A DNA stretch of 64,000 bases from Alviniconcha marisindica (taxonomy: Eukaryota > Mollusca > Gastropoda > Provannidae). The notes below the pieces were generated by a model that saw only the letters and a list, made by a program, of their open reading frames with translations, ran no database searches and was not told the DNA's origin. The position numbers and the translations under genes were made by a program. Below, piece by piece: positions 46,525 to 58,342 of the stretch. The stretch's first letter is position 1. Every line of letters starts with the position of its first letter. The DNA lies in the NCBI GenBank assembly GCA_018857735.1, contig JABMCL010003296.1:402501-466500 (forward strand), written 5' to 3'.

Positions 46525-46760
46525 CTCTGCATATCGGCCTTTACTGATGATGCTGCACAACTTCAAGTCATCCATGTCAAACTCTGGTTGGACGGGCGGC
46601 GACTCTGGAGCATGGAGTGATTCAATGGAGGGGTGTTTTGGGCGCGTGCACATGCGATACCCAAAGTAGGCCACGATGATGAACAAAGCCACAGAAAAGA
46701 CCGACACCAGAGAGATGATGACAGTCTTGATCTTGTAGCTGTGGTCTTGGAGGGGTCGAC
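46525..46760 (-). CDS. BMPR2: BMPR2 exon: transmembrane helix and start of kinase
   Basis: This exon of 2 nt + 78 codons covers visible residues 55 (split Ser) to 133. A hydrophobic stretch of about 22 residues (about 67-88, TVIISLVSVFSVALFIIVAY) is the transmembrane helix and is followed by FGYRM, as in vertebrate BMPR2. A juxtamembrane segment rich in Pro and acidic residues leads into the kinase at DDLKLCSIISKGRYAE. The glycine loop is degenerate: S127-K-G-R-Y-A132, where vertebrate BMPR2 has G-R-G-R-Y-G. The acceptor is gttgcag|GT (phase 1) and the donor GCAGAG|GTAAGG (phase 0). Human BMPR2 splits the same region similarly, so the exon boundary is plausible. Confidence 0.95.
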
Positions 46761-47264
46761 CTGCAACTCATGGAAGAAAACCAACAACAGTTACACTGTG
46801 TGAAAGTTCTTTAGTTCTAGCTTACAGAAAAATAAAGGGTATCCAGTAGCCACTGAACATATAACATCAATCACAGAACAACAAAATCTTATTCTCTGTG
46901 AACTAGGCCAGCAAAATGTAATGCTTGGTCAATTCATATTCGAAACAGAAACACTTATGTGAACTTGAAAGCAGGTGAAGGTCTCTGTGTAAAGTTTAAT
47001 GCAAGTCGTCATGATTAGGGGTTTTGCTAGCAACTTCAGCAACTGATTTTTCTACCAAATTTCCATCAACATCAAATTAGTCTGTCAAATTTTACTGTCC
47101 TTGGCCCATTTAATATGTATAACTTCCCAGGCAGACAATGCTAATCTAGGAGCAAAAGAAAGAACCTGCAGGTATGTCTCCTCTACCTTTCTGCCAATGA
47201 TGCACCCACATGCAGTCACTGTGCAGTGGTCTGCTACCAACAATGCGGTCAAAGACCTGCACTC

Positions 47265-48310
47265 CTACTACCAAACAAGACACCCCTCTGCTACCAAACA
47301 AGACACCCCTCTACCAAACAAGATACCCCTCTGCTACCAAACAGGACACCCCTCTGCTACCAAACAGGACACCCCTCTGCTACCAAACAGGACATCCCTC
47401 TGCTAACAAACTACCAAACAAGATACCCCTCAGCTACCAAACAGGACACCCCTCTGCTACCAAACAGGACACCCCTCTGCTACCAAACAGGACACCCCTC
47501 TGCTAACAAACTACCAAACAAGATACCCCTCTGCTACCAAACAAGACACCCCTCTGCTAACAAACTACCAAACAAGATGCCCCTCTGCTACCAAACAGGA
47601 CATCCCTCTGCTACCAAACAGGACACCCCTCTGCTACCAAACAGGACACCCCTCTGCTAACAAACTACCAAACAAGATACCCCTCTGCTACCAAACAGGA
47701 CACCCCTCTGCTACCAAACAGGACACCCCTCTGCTAACAAACTACCAAACAAGATACCCCTCTGCTACCAAACAGGACACCCCTCTGCTACCAAACAGGA
47801 CACCCCTCTGCTACCAAACAAGACACCCCTCTGCTAACAAACTACCAAACAAGATGCCCCTCTGCTACCAAACAGGACATCCCTCTACTACCAAACAGGA
47901 CACCCCTCTGCTACCAAACAGGACATCCCTCTGCTACCAAACAGGACACCCCTCTGCTACCAAACAGGACACCCCTCTGCTAACAAACTACCAAACAAGA
48001 TACCCCTCTGCTACCAAACAGGACACCCCTCTGCTAACAAACTACCAAACAAGATACCCCTCTGCTACCAAACAGGACACCCCTCTGCTACCAAACAGGA
48101 CACCCCTCTGCTAACAAACTACCAAACAAGATACCCCTCTGCTACCAAACAGGACACCCCTCTGCTACCAAACAGGACACCCCTCTGCTACCAAACAGGA
48201 CACCCCTCTGCTACCAAACAAGACACCCCTCTGCTACCAAACAAAACACCCCTCTGCTACCAAACAGGACACCCCTCTGCTACCAAACAAGAAACCCTTC
48301 TGCTACTAAG
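47265..48310. repeat. 23-bp CTACCAAACAGGACACCCCTCTG array
   Basis: About 42 copies of a 23-bp unit carry a recurring higher-order insert (ctaacaaactaccaaacaag), in the BMPR2 intron. Confidence 0.95.
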
Positions 48311-48399
48311 CACAAAACTTGTATGCACATGACATCCACTACCAAACATGACAGTACTACGTAACTAGTGCTATATTAGCACTCCTGCTACCAAATATG

Positions 48400-49095
48400 A
48401 CGCTCCTTTATGCACTTCCACTACCAAACACAGCACTCCTGCATGCACTCCCACTACCAAACAGGACACTACGCACTCCCACTACCAAACAGGACACTAC
48501 GCACTCCCACTACCAAACAGGACACTACGCACTCCCACTACCAAAACACAGCACTCCTGCATGCATTCCCACTGCCCAACGTGCCACTCCTGCACACACT
48601 CCCACTATGAAACATGACACTCCTGTGTGCACTCCCGCTACAAAAAAAAATATGCCATTCCCGTCTGCACTCTGCTGCTAGGTCCACAAGCACGAGTGTT
48701 GCAGCACTTAGCGCTCAGTGCACACAGGTGAAGAGGACCCAGCGCGCTGGAGTAGGTCAGTAAGCAGGTCAGTATGCACTCCCACTACCAAACACGACAC
48801 TGCGCACTCCCACTACCAAACACGACACTACGCACTCCCACTACCAAACACGACACTACGCACTCCCACTACCAAAACACAGCACTCCTTCATGCACTCC
48901 CACGACCAAACGCGACACTCCTGCACACGCTCTCACTATGAGACATGACACTCCTGTGTGCACTCCCGCTACCAAAAAAAATGCCATTCCCGTCTGCACT
49001 CTGCTGCTAGGTCCACAAGCGCGAGTGTTGCAGCACTGAGCGCTCAGTGCACAGAGGTGAAGAGGACCCAGCGCGCTGGAGTAGGTCAGTAAGGA
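48400..49095. repeat. Duplicated CACTACCAAACACGACACTACG arrays
   Basis: Two blocks (48400-48750 and 48775-49095) each hold short arrays of cactcccactaccaaacacg units. Both end in the same unique stretch (gctgctaggtccacaagc ... gcgctcagtgcac), so the block itself is duplicated. Confidence 0.85.
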
Positions 49096-49429
49096 GTTCA
49101 ACTCTGGGATTACGCCATAAATCCACGTGATTCATCAGCCAGCAGCTGCTGGAACTGTCTACTAAAGCTTAAGCTATCTGTACTGTTTGGCGTGCACACC
49201 ACTGCTTGCTGAATGCTTACAAGCGGATTGATGTTGAAGGCAGGTGTTAAGGTACTGTAATCTTTTTTATATATTTATCGTTCTTTCTTTGATGTCAGTG
49301 CATAACAGCACCATTGCGAGCTTTAGAGGAAAGTTTGATGCAAAAAGCAAACAATAATGGTCCAGATATCTGCTGTCTCTATCAATCAAACGATGCATTT
49401 CTCAGTTGGTTCCAATCCATATTTTTTAG

Positions 49430-49571
<142 letters not shown>

Positions 49572-49929
49572 TGTCTTTCTCATTTTTTTGCTCTGTAGTG
49601 TCAGAATATGTGTACACTAAAATGAACTTCAAAAGTATTCATTTATTTATAAAATGAATCAAGCTTTTTCAACATTTCAAACCATAAGTCATTTGCTGTG
49701 ACAGAAAGTGCATCAATTGGTTCTCTCCTTTAAATAAGCACAGAAGTTATTTAAAGCACTCAAAATGATCACAACCTATTACAATGTTTGAAATAAATTA
49801 ACAGTTCTGTACTCGCATAATTAGAGTGCACAGTATGTTTTCATAGTTTTTTTCACAGAATGTATGTAATGCTGAAGAGAGTAAGACAACAACAACACAA
49901 GTGATGCTACTGGACCAAAACTGATGAAG

Positions 49930-50590
49930 TGGGGATAGCTCAATGGTAGAGTGTCAGACTCGTGACTGAAAGGTCTCAGGTTCAAGTCCTGGCAGGAGCG
50001 GTGGGAGAATATTCTTCTCCACTTTCAGTGCTGACTCTTATTCCTGTTTCTGTTCCACCTTCGTGTTACCATAGTAGCACGTAAAGTTCCCAGTCATTCT
50101 GCCAAAAGTGCTGGTGGCAGGTTAGAGCTAAACACACATGTACCCATGTATGTGGCTTTGAATAAAGTAACATTGTAAACTGATGCATGGTTGTGTGGTA
50201 TACACAGCACGTGTACCAAGATGGCAGCAGTTTCATGTGGCACCAGCCATGTAACAACCAAACAGTGCTGCAATTACACCACTTTGGTGGATGATGAAGT
50301 GATGCTTTATGTCCTCAGATGTCAATTGACATATTAGGGACAAGTTGTGACCAATGCCGAAGCACAGTGCAATAAATCTTTACGTCCACGGAAACCAGAA
50401 GGCTTGTTAGGACGGACAGTCCAGGATGTCCACCTCGACTCTCACACAGCTCCTGAACCATGACTTTGGTGGATATCCAAATGCACTATAAAAAGGCTAG
50501 AGTCACTCATTCGTAATCGCATGTGACAAGAGCGCAGCGAGTCTGCTTGAGAGTGGAGAATAGCATTATACAAAAACAATGAATAATAAA
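49930..50590 (+). mobile_element. tRNA-derived SINE family B, copy 1 (interrupted)
   Basis: The tRNA-like head shows tagctcaatggtagag (A box) and ggttcaagtcc (B box). The body (ccagtcattctgccaaaagt; ggtggcaggttagagctaaa) and end (gagtcactcattcgtaatcg, acaagagcgcagcgag) match 58990-59410. It is interrupted by an insertion at 50293-50462. Acceptor-stem pairing is poor, so it is a SINE head rather than a working tRNA gene. Confidence 0.85.
50293..50462 (-). mobile_element. Element D-type insertion with 12-bp TSD
   Basis: An insert of about 170 bp containing tttacgtccacggaaacc and gtccacctcgactctcacac splits SINE B. The exact 12-bp duplication ACTTTGGTGGAT lies at 50281-50292 and 50463-50474, and the uninterrupted SINE-B copy has a single cacttcggtgat. 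Confidence 0.88.
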
Positions 50591-50785
50591 ATAATATTCA
50601 ATTTATAAATTTATAAATAATATAATACATTCAATTTATTAATTTAAAGACCGGGATTTCAGGGAACTCAGCCTTACAGGCATACACCCAGACACAGGAT
50701 GACCCAACATAAGGAGGCTGACTGGTGCCACCTGCAAGCATACCACAAAATCAAGCCATACAGACATTCTGCTACTGACACTCAC

Positions 50786-50950
50786 TGGGTATGAAGGGCG
50801 TTGTGGTGTGGGCAGTAGGGTCATAGCCATCAGTGAAGTTGAGGTTGCACATGTCACCGGAACAGCAGCAGAAGTGGGAGTTGTTCTTGGGCGCCATGCT
50901 GGACACACATGACCCCTGCATACACACGTTGGGCTCCCCGATCCAGCACC
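50786..50950 (-). CDS. BMPR2: BMPR2 exon: C-terminal half of ectodomain
   Basis: This exon of 2 nt + 54 codons + 1 nt encodes the second half of the three-finger ligand-binding ectodomain (visible residues 1-54). It starts at a GCW motif like vertebrate QGCW and contains CCCSGDMCN, the signature of type II BMP receptors. Seven cysteines are visible (C1, C9, C14, C27-29, C34). Two N-glycosylation sequons, NNS and NFT, are present. It ends in a Thr/Pro-rich stalk (AHTTTPFIP). The acceptor reads gaacag|GG and the donor CCCA|GTGAGT; both borders are phase 1. The acceptor side carries a small tandem array of its own sequence. The upstream partner exon with the CYxxW motif was looked for on the minus strand to 64000 and not found. 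Confidence 0.93.
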
Positions 50951-51310
50951 CTGTTCGTCCACACACAGAAAAGTGCAGCCATCAAAACAAAAGCTTTTGA
51001 CTGAGAGTGAGAGCACCACAAACTACACCCACAACCCCTGTATCAAAGGTTCATCCACACAGAAAAATGCAACGGCCAAAAGAACCCTGCTCATCATCAC
51101 AGAAATATGCAGTAATAAAAATAAAAATAAATGCTCATCTACACACAGAAAAATACAGTAATAAAAAAAAAACTCCCTCATCCACATGCAGGAAAATGCA
51201 GTAATAAAAAATATTAAAAAAACTGTCCCATCCACATACAGAAAAATGCAGAAATCAAAAGAACCCTGTTTGTCCACACACAGAAAAATGAAGATATCAA
51301 AACAAAGCTT
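50951..51310. repeat. Array copied from a splice acceptor
   Basis: About seven degenerate units of about 45 bp (cctgttcgtccacacacag, aaaaatgcagtaatcaaaa) start at the acceptor of the 50786-50950 exon. The outermost unit near 51262-51305 resembles the one next to the exon most closely, including the ccctg that spans the splice site. Confidence 0.8.
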
Positions 51311-51379
51311 TGGATAGAGGGCACAATGCCTTTTCATCCAGGCAGACATGGGTACAGTGCAGTAGAGGGACAGAGGAGG

Positions 51380-51412
51380 GGGCAGGTGGGGGGGGGGGGG
51401 GGGGGGGGAGGA
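51380..51412. repeat. Poly-G run
   Basis: A run of about 20 or more G residues. Confidence 0.9.
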
Positions 51413-51721
51413 GAAAACCTCATGCTTAACAGCCTTGAACTTCTATCCAAATTATAGCTCACTGAGTCAGTGAGTGCACTTTGTTGATGTCAGTAATTCA
51501 CACAGTGCAGAGTGACATTCACACCTGGTGTAAGTGGGTCACATTTATTTATACATTATATGCTATGTTGTCTGGGTTGGAAATACAATGCTGTATCAAT
51601 TTGCACATCACCTGGTGTCAGCCAGTCACATATAGTATATATATATACTATCAATCTGCACATCTGCTCCCAGGGAAAAAAAACACCATGCTATATGATA
51701 TCGATCTGTGCATGCATACTC

Positions 51722-52138
51722 ATGGAACATAATAATTATAACAGGGAATTTACACAGCGCTTTCAGAGACTCAAAGCACTTCACAATGAGAAAACATACG
51801 AGTGGTCAAAAAAGACACAAAACATACGCTCCAGCTAAACCCATTGCCACTCAGCAGGACAGATAAAAAAAATAGATAAATAGATTTTAAAAAAAAATTT
51901 AAAAGCTGACCAAAACAACAATCCGGAAAGAGGGCCAAAGTGGACAGAAAAACAACATAGCTCAACCAAAAACAGATAAGTAATTTAGCTTTTCATCTCA
52001 TTTTTCATAGTTTTCACTGTTTAACTGCTGCTTAAGTGTCGTTTTGTAGCTTGATAAAGATGATTACCCCAAAAATTTGCTGACTGTGTTTTTGTCCTAA
52101 TAAATAGCAGGTTTTTTTGGAGCTTTTATGTGTTTGGA
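51722..52138. mobile_element. SINE-tail and MITE-half fragments
   Basis: A cagcgctttcagagactcaaagcacttcacaa stretch (51754 onward, given here only as the cagcgctttcag and agcacttcacaa words) resembles molluscan SINE ends. 51952-52138 is a half copy of the 54618-54882 foldback (agctcaaccaaaaacagata ... tttttgtcctaataaatag). Confidence 0.6.
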
Positions 52139-52699
52139 TCAAACAAAGTTCAGTTTCCCATGTGGCCACATCTGCATTCAGGCTTAGGTCACGTGGACCT
52201 CCAAATATTCTGGAATGGGATACTGTGTGATTTTATGATAATAATGAAATGATCTGTTTGTTCAACAGCATGTTAAAAAAAGGAGCTTTTATCTGTTTAC
52301 CCTTCTGTTTTGTCAGACCTGGAAACGCTTTGGTGTTGACGCTGATCAAGAAAGAAATTACACATTTTCTTGCTAATTTATCAAATAATTCTTCAAACTG
52401 TATCACATCAATATTTCCTTTCGCTTACAACCTAAACAAGCCGACTGGTCAACATGTCTAACTGGAATCATTTACTGCAACTTCTCAATCTGCGTGATTT
52501 GCATGTCCAAATATTTCAAACTATCAGTTTTATCTTCACTGCCCTGAAAAAAATCCATAAGTACTGCCATATGACAGGAAGTAGGGAGAGCGGGAGTGTG
52601 GGTGTGTGTGTGTGTGTTGTGGGGGGGGGGGATGGGCTGAGTGTTGGGTGCCGGGGACGGAGGTGGGGGGTACTTTAGTCAGTATACTGCGACGCTGGA

Positions 52700-53330
52700 A
52701 TTTTCCCACAATACTTTTTTTCCATCCCGTCCTGGAAGCCGGCAAAGGCGCTAGCAATGTAAACAGCAGCGCCGTGATATCACTTCATCAAAAAAAGAGC
52801 GGTAGAAAGCCTAATTCGTGCCTCCCCCATTTACATGACAACCCTCCCCACCCTCCACAACTGAGCCGCCATTGTGCTCGCGCCAGCCGCAAGGGAGATA
52901 AGCCCCCATGCATGGGCAGATAACACTGAATGCAACCCATCTTTCGACAGGTCCATCACACAGGCAGTCAAATCAGCTTATCTCCGTGGGCTGTTTAGAA
53001 AGAGAAAAAGAGAGAGAACTTGCTCACTCCGCTCCCTGCTCGGGGGAGGAAAGGGGGGTGGGGGGGGGGGATAATATTTTTCTTGCGTTGCACCCCTGTG
53101 GTTATCTGTCCATCGGCCTGGAATGTTTTTACCTCTAAACAAAGAGAGCTATTGAGGAGCGGATTTATCGGCCCGCGTAAACAAGTGCCCGATGTGAACG
53201 GCGGTGTCGTGGCCGCGGTGGCGAATGTTCAATCTCAAGCCCGGCGCTGGAGTGAGGAAGGCAAGGAAGCAGAACAGAACGGCGATAAACACGGTGTCGT
53301 GCTGTACGGCCACTAGGGGGCGACGGGTAG
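52700..53330. promoter_or_regulatory. CpG-containing unique patch, possible promoter
   Basis: GC-rich non-repetitive sequence contains gagccgccattgtgctcgcg (a YY1-like word on the minus strand) and cgtggccgcggtggcgaatg. A minus-strand ATG near 52875 opens only a short frame. No receptor first exon could be shown. Confidence 0.25.
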
Positions 53331-54515
53331 GAGCCAAGGAAGAAGGAGCATGCAACGAATACAGGCCGGAGGGGGGGGGGAGGGGGGGGTTAGATCACAG
53401 GAAAGGTGGGGGGGGCAGGTAGATCTACGGGACGAGTGTAAAACCAGTGAGCCGTGTTAGTTTACCTGGACAGGATTGACGATCTGACTGTCATTGTCGA
53501 TGACGAAATTCTAGACGTGTCGCTCATTTTGCTTGTAAAATGTCGCTGCCAGTGTTGGCACAGCACTCTAAAATCATGGCCGATCTTCTCACGCGTCAAC
53601 GTGTGTCAACACCCCATTTTTCACAAAACATCTGTGACACTTACTGCACCTGAGTCTTGACATATGTCAACAGAGCAGCTGACGTGGTCGATTTTTTTGT
53701 TTTGTTTTGTTTTGCGTTGCGCCCCCAGGCGCGAAACGTCCATACAAAAATAATCTCTTTTTCTTCATACGTGATCAGTAAATCGTTTATACAGCAGCTG
53801 CCGATGAAAACTCCACCAACCTATCGATCCGGCTCCATTTAGCCCTCCCTGGGGACACGTGGACGCCGAAATAAACTAAGGTTTCCTGTGCTGAGAATCC
53901 AGATGTATCAGTGGTTCTCTTCTGAGCTCAGGGCTGATGAAGGTCGCTTCGCGTCCTTCATCTTCTGACACCGACAAGAATTCTGCCTTCCTGGTTCATT
54001 CCACTTTATTTTTCGCGATCCTCTTTAAACGTAAAGTGTTGCGTGTCATGAACACAAACCAATATTTTAATCGTGATCTGAATAAATTTAGTTTGCCATG
54101 ATATATTTGAATACATTTGTGTGTAATTCATGAGCAAGCGTCCTTTTTTCTTCAGTCTGACTTGTTCGTTTTGATTTTTACTTAAGAAGTTCTGTTTGAT
54201 ATTCCACACCGCGCTGTTCCCTGACAACCTGTTCGACTGACCGGATGTTAAATATTTAATAACTCGCCCCCCACCCCCCCTTCACCTCCCCCCCTCCTTT
54301 CCCCTCTCTCCAGACCCCCCTCCCCCGCCTCTCGTGACTGATGCCGGAACTCACACAGAAATGCTTCTGACGTACGTAACTGCAAAACCAGTTGTAAATA
54401 AGTGAAATGTTGATTATTGTAAGTAGTTCACATAACTGCACTTACTACTGACTATTACTGGGACTTGGTTATGTTCGCTGCTGACTGGTGCGCCCAGAAC
54501 CGGCTGTTCATCACC
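53331..54515. other. G runs and unique DNA, no gene seen
   Basis: It contains G-rich runs at about 53370-53415, C-rich runs at about 54265-54330, and otherwise unique sequence. Confidence 0.5.
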
Positions 54516-54518
54516 TGA

Positions 54519-54617
54519 TGTTGCTTTACGTCCACAGAGACTATACGGACTATTAGGAACAGGGGGCCAAGGACGGCCACCTCGACTTTCACACAGCAGC
54601 TCTGAACCGGCTCTGCG
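54519..54617. mobile_element. Element D fragment
   Basis: tgttgctttacgtccacaga, then ggacggccacctcgactttc and acacagcagctctgaa, as at 6280-6500. It is followed directly by the MITE. Confidence 0.7.
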
Positions 54618-54882
54618 CCAAACACGTAAAAGATTCAACAGAACGCTATTTATTAGGACAAAAACACAATCTGCAAATTTTCGGGGTAATCCCCTTTGTC
54701 AAGCTACAAAACGACACCGAAACAACAGTTAAACGGTGAAAAACGATAAAAAAAATGAGATGAGAAGCGAAATAACTTATCTTTTTTGGTTGAGCTATGT
54801 TTACAAAGCTATGTACCTTGACAAAGCAGATTGTGTTTTTGTCCTAATAGATAGCGTTCGGCTGAACCTTTTATGTGTTTGG
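54618..54882. mobile_element. MITE-like foldback with 57-bp terminal inverted repeats
   Basis: The left end 54618-54674 (ccaaacacgtaaaagattca ... acaaaaacacaatctgc) and right end 54826-54882 (gcagattgtgtttttgtcct ... ttttatgtgtttgg) pair over 57 bp with few mismatches. Element length is 265 bp and it has no ORF. Half copies are at 18882-19070 and 51952-52138. Confidence 0.85.
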
Positions 54883-55065
54883 GTCTTGTTTTAGAACGCT
54901 AGCAGTCATTCTTGCTTCAGATTATTTATTTTGTTGGCTGTGCGCCAGCTTTGGACTTAACTGTGACTTGGTTACCCGTCTTTCGCCCTGCGGGATGACT
55001 TTTTGCGGTTGACTGGGCCCAAAGCCCCTATATTAAAATAGACGGACTTTGACTGGGCCGGTCGA

Positions 55066-55385
55066 GAGCCGGTTGGCCTAGCGGTAAGGTGGTAGGCTGG
55101 TAAGCGGAAGGGCCTCGGTTCGATACCGCTTCGGCTCTCCTTTCTCTTCAAAAGTTGTGGTTTGTGGACACTGTCTTGTGACTTTGTCCCTCACATTAAT
55201 GAAACATTAAAATGGCTCTCATCGCTGCCCGTCTCAATGCAGGTCATTCTGGTGGTGATAGCGTAGCGAAAGGTATATAATCTCCCTCTTCCCCCACCTC
55301 CATACCCCCCTTCCCCCATTCTCACCGTCCCTAATAAGCCTTATGGTTTCTGTGGACGTTAGGCACCATGTTTACTTACTTATTG
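55066..55385 (+). mobile_element. tRNA-derived SINE family A, copy 4
   Basis: This is the best-preserved copy. The head has ttggcctagcggtaagg (A box) and cggttcgataccgc (B box). The body has tgtggacactgtcttgtgac and attaaaatggctctcatcg. The C-rich tail and tctgtggacgttaggcacca lead to a ttacttactt end. Confidence 0.9.
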
Positions 55386-55630
55386 GGCCGCTGAATATCA
55401 AGGATCACTCTTCTCCCCCCCCCACACACACACACACACTTTATTTCACCTGCATGCAGTGAGCTTTGCAGACCAAACTACAGCGAAGAGTAAAACCCGA
55501 GACAGCGCAATCCGCACCCAAACGCGAGGAAGGGCACGGAGAGTTACCGCCCTTCGTAACTGGCGGAGTGCTAACTGCCCAGACTAATTTACTGATCGCG
55601 TGAAAAGAGTCTGTTTGTTGTGTCTTTACT

Positions 55631-55631
<1 letters not shown>

Positions 55632-55709
<78 letters not shown>

Positions 55710-55800
55710 GACAGAGAGAGGAGAGAGAGGGAGAGAGAGACAGAGAGAGACAGAGAGAGACAGAGACAGAGACAGAGACAGACAGACCGTGGAGACAGAG
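55632..55800. repeat. (GA)n / (GACA)n tract
   Basis: A pure (AG)n run passes into mixed gacagagaga units. Confidence 0.95.
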
Positions 55801-55809
55801 ACAGAGAGT

Positions 55810-56735
55810 CAAAGCGGGAGAGAAAACTACACTTAAAAAATAAAACAAAACAAAAACTTCCGTTCTTTGTCTTCCCTTCCCTTAGTGCTGACGTACTTGC
55901 TTGGTCTTTTTCTCGGCTGTTTCGATTCTTTGCTTTGTGATGGGATACGTGGAGAAATAGCACTTAAAAGAATACATTAGTTTTAATTATTGCGCGTCTT
56001 CTTTCTAATAACATTTTGTGGTCTATGCCGGCTGTTCTCAGATAAGAAGAAATGTGCAGGATGCAAGTGGGGAAGGGGGGAAGAAAAAAAGCCTGCTCGA
56101 TTTAAGGCAAGTAATGAATTTTTATTTTTATTTTTAATATTTTTAAATCGGCCTTTTTATTTTTTTAAGAAGGCCGTAAGGACTGCGTCATCTTGGTATA
56201 GAATGTCTTCGATAAAAAAAAAAAACTCTATCCATTGCATCTCCCAGTCTCTGCAACGAATATAGCTGTATGGCCCGCATTTAACTCCCGGCTCGCGAAG
56301 AATGCTGTCTGAGGTTTTAAATCAGTCCGGACTGAAGCCGAGCAGTGCGTTTCCAGTCTATGTAGTAGCGTTTCCAGTCTATATAGAAAATAAAGACAGA
56401 TAAATTCATGATCCAAATTCGGAGTGTTTGCACCGCAAGCACGCACGTATTATATACACAGACATAGAATAATACGTCTGTGGTATTACACAGCTTGGGC
56501 TTATGACGGGAAACAGACTTTGCTCACGTCAAACTGAAATCGTCCTTTGGAGAACGTCTGGGAACAATAACGCCTCCCCCCCCCCCCCCCCTCCCCCTCT
56601 CTCTCTCTCTCTCTCTGGTAGCCTTCGCTGGTGTGTAGCTCTTTCGTAGTAGTTTATTGTGCGCCACACGATTATTTCCATGTCATTTATATCGGAACAT
56701 TAAGAGTTTCAATGAATTTGATTCGTTGTGAAAGG
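55810..56735. other. Unique DNA, no gene seen
   Basis: AT-rich, with C runs and a short (TC)n at about 56590-56617. Confidence 0.5.
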
Positions 56736-57000
56736 GCAGTAAATATTAACTTGCGGCTCGATGAAAAGGACAGTAAATATTAACTTGTGACTCGGTGAAA
56801 GGACAGCCAGTAAATATTAACTTGTGACTCGGTGAAAGGACAGTAAATATTAACTTGTGACTCGGTGAAAGGACAGACAGTAAATATTAAGTAAATATTA
56901 ACTTGTGACACGGTGAAAGGACAGACAGTAAATTATATTAATTTGTGACACGGTGAAAGGACAGACAGTAAATACTAACTTGTGACTCGGTGAAAGGAGA
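56735..57000. repeat. ~33-bp ACAGTAAATATTAACTTGTG array
   Basis: About seven copies of gacagtaaatattaacttg plus tgactcggtgaaag, with small indels. Confidence 0.92.
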
Positions 57001-57365
57001 GCTAGTCTAGAGAGCTGCCCCGAGACTAAGACAAACTGTATTGTTTTTCACCGCCGTTGCGTGCGTCACGCAGCCCTTCTGGCGAACATCATGACATTTA
57101 ACGTTTTTGTTTGCTCGTTAAACTAGCAGGCAAACGGGATTAAAATGTTCTTTCTTTTTTCTTTTAATTGTTACAATTTTTGTTATTATTATTTTGTTGT
57201 TGTTGACGTGGTAGAAATAAAGAACTGGATTAAATTTCTTCCCCCCCCCCTCCCCCCCTGCGCTAAAGGTCGCAACAGCACTTGACGTCAAATACAGGCT
57301 ATAAATAATTAATTAATAAAAAACACCGTAACATGTAAGCTAAAAAAAAACACAAGTCCTAACAA

Positions 57366-57626
57366 GTGCATCCTCTGAACTCGGAGCACCCGAAGTGCCA
57401 CGAAGTCCGCCCACACTTCCGTGAACCTTTCCTCAACCCCTTCGGTGAGCCTGATTATGACGAAACAATGTCGCTATTCATGGACGCTGGCTCGGGGATG
57501 GGGAGACGGACTGGGGAGGGGGCGGGAACAAGCTGCAAACAACTGCATGCATGCAATGCATGTGGCACATGTGATATTGAGATGAACTGCATTTCACCCC
57601 TTTCAACGCCTACCACTTGCAAATAA
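57366..57626 (+). other. Open frame of mixed composition, unrecognised
   Basis: This 86-codon frame opens with balanced composition (NSEHPKCHEVRPHFREPFLN, then PFGEPDYDETMSLFMDAGSG). No family is recognised, and clear splice signals were not established. It could be an exon fragment or chance. Confidence 0.18.
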
Positions 57627-57951
57627 TTAAATTATAAACTCCCCCCCCCCCCCCCCCCCTCCCTCAACGCCAGCGCTATAATTAAATACCCCCCCCCCCC
57701 CCCCCCCTCATTAGCCTTGCTTTTTGCTTGGTCTCTTATTGTTTTCGTGTTGTTTACTATAAAAATGCCCGGTGTTGCAAAATAACATTGTCAGTTATGT
57801 TTATCAGCGTAGCTTGTTTAATGCTCATGTACTGATCGCCGTACATTTATCCATATTTACATGAACGTGAACAAAATTTCTTTAAACTAATACAAAATGA
57901 AGGGAACGGGGGAGGGGGGGGGGGGGGGGGGGGGAGCTGAACTTATATATA

Positions 57952-58006
<55 letters not shown>

Positions 58007-58130
58007 AAGGACAGGAAAATCAAACAACAAGAGGAAATGTTAGTTGGAATTATTATACGCGTATGTAGGATACAAACACCGAGGGCCATTGGCATTGACT
58101 GTCCGTGAGTACTAGGCCGTTCATAGTGGT
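57627..58130. repeat. Poly-C, poly-G and (TA)n runs
   Basis: C runs at about 57641-57660 and 57690-57707, a G run at about 57914-57934, and (TA)n at about 57945-58004. Confidence 0.92.
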
Positions 58131-58134
58131 GTTA

Positions 58135-58261
58135 TTCATTACAGTAAATGGACACTATTCATTACAGTAAATGGATATTATTCATTAATTCATTACAGCA
58201 AATGGACACTATTCATTACAGTAAATGGACAGTAGACTTGTGGTCCACTAAGATCGGGAAA

Positions 58262-58342
<81 letters not shown>

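Noticed and set aside
49930..50005. tRNA gene
   Set aside because: A and B boxes are present but the acceptor stem does not pair and a conserved SINE body follows.
52860..52890. BMPR2 start codon at the minus-strand ATGGCGGCTCAG
   Set aside because: The frame is only about 13 codons with no signal peptide, and no ectodomain exon lies between it and 50950.
55066..55140. tRNA gene on the plus strand
   Set aside because: The same head occurs in four SINE-A copies with a shared body and tail.
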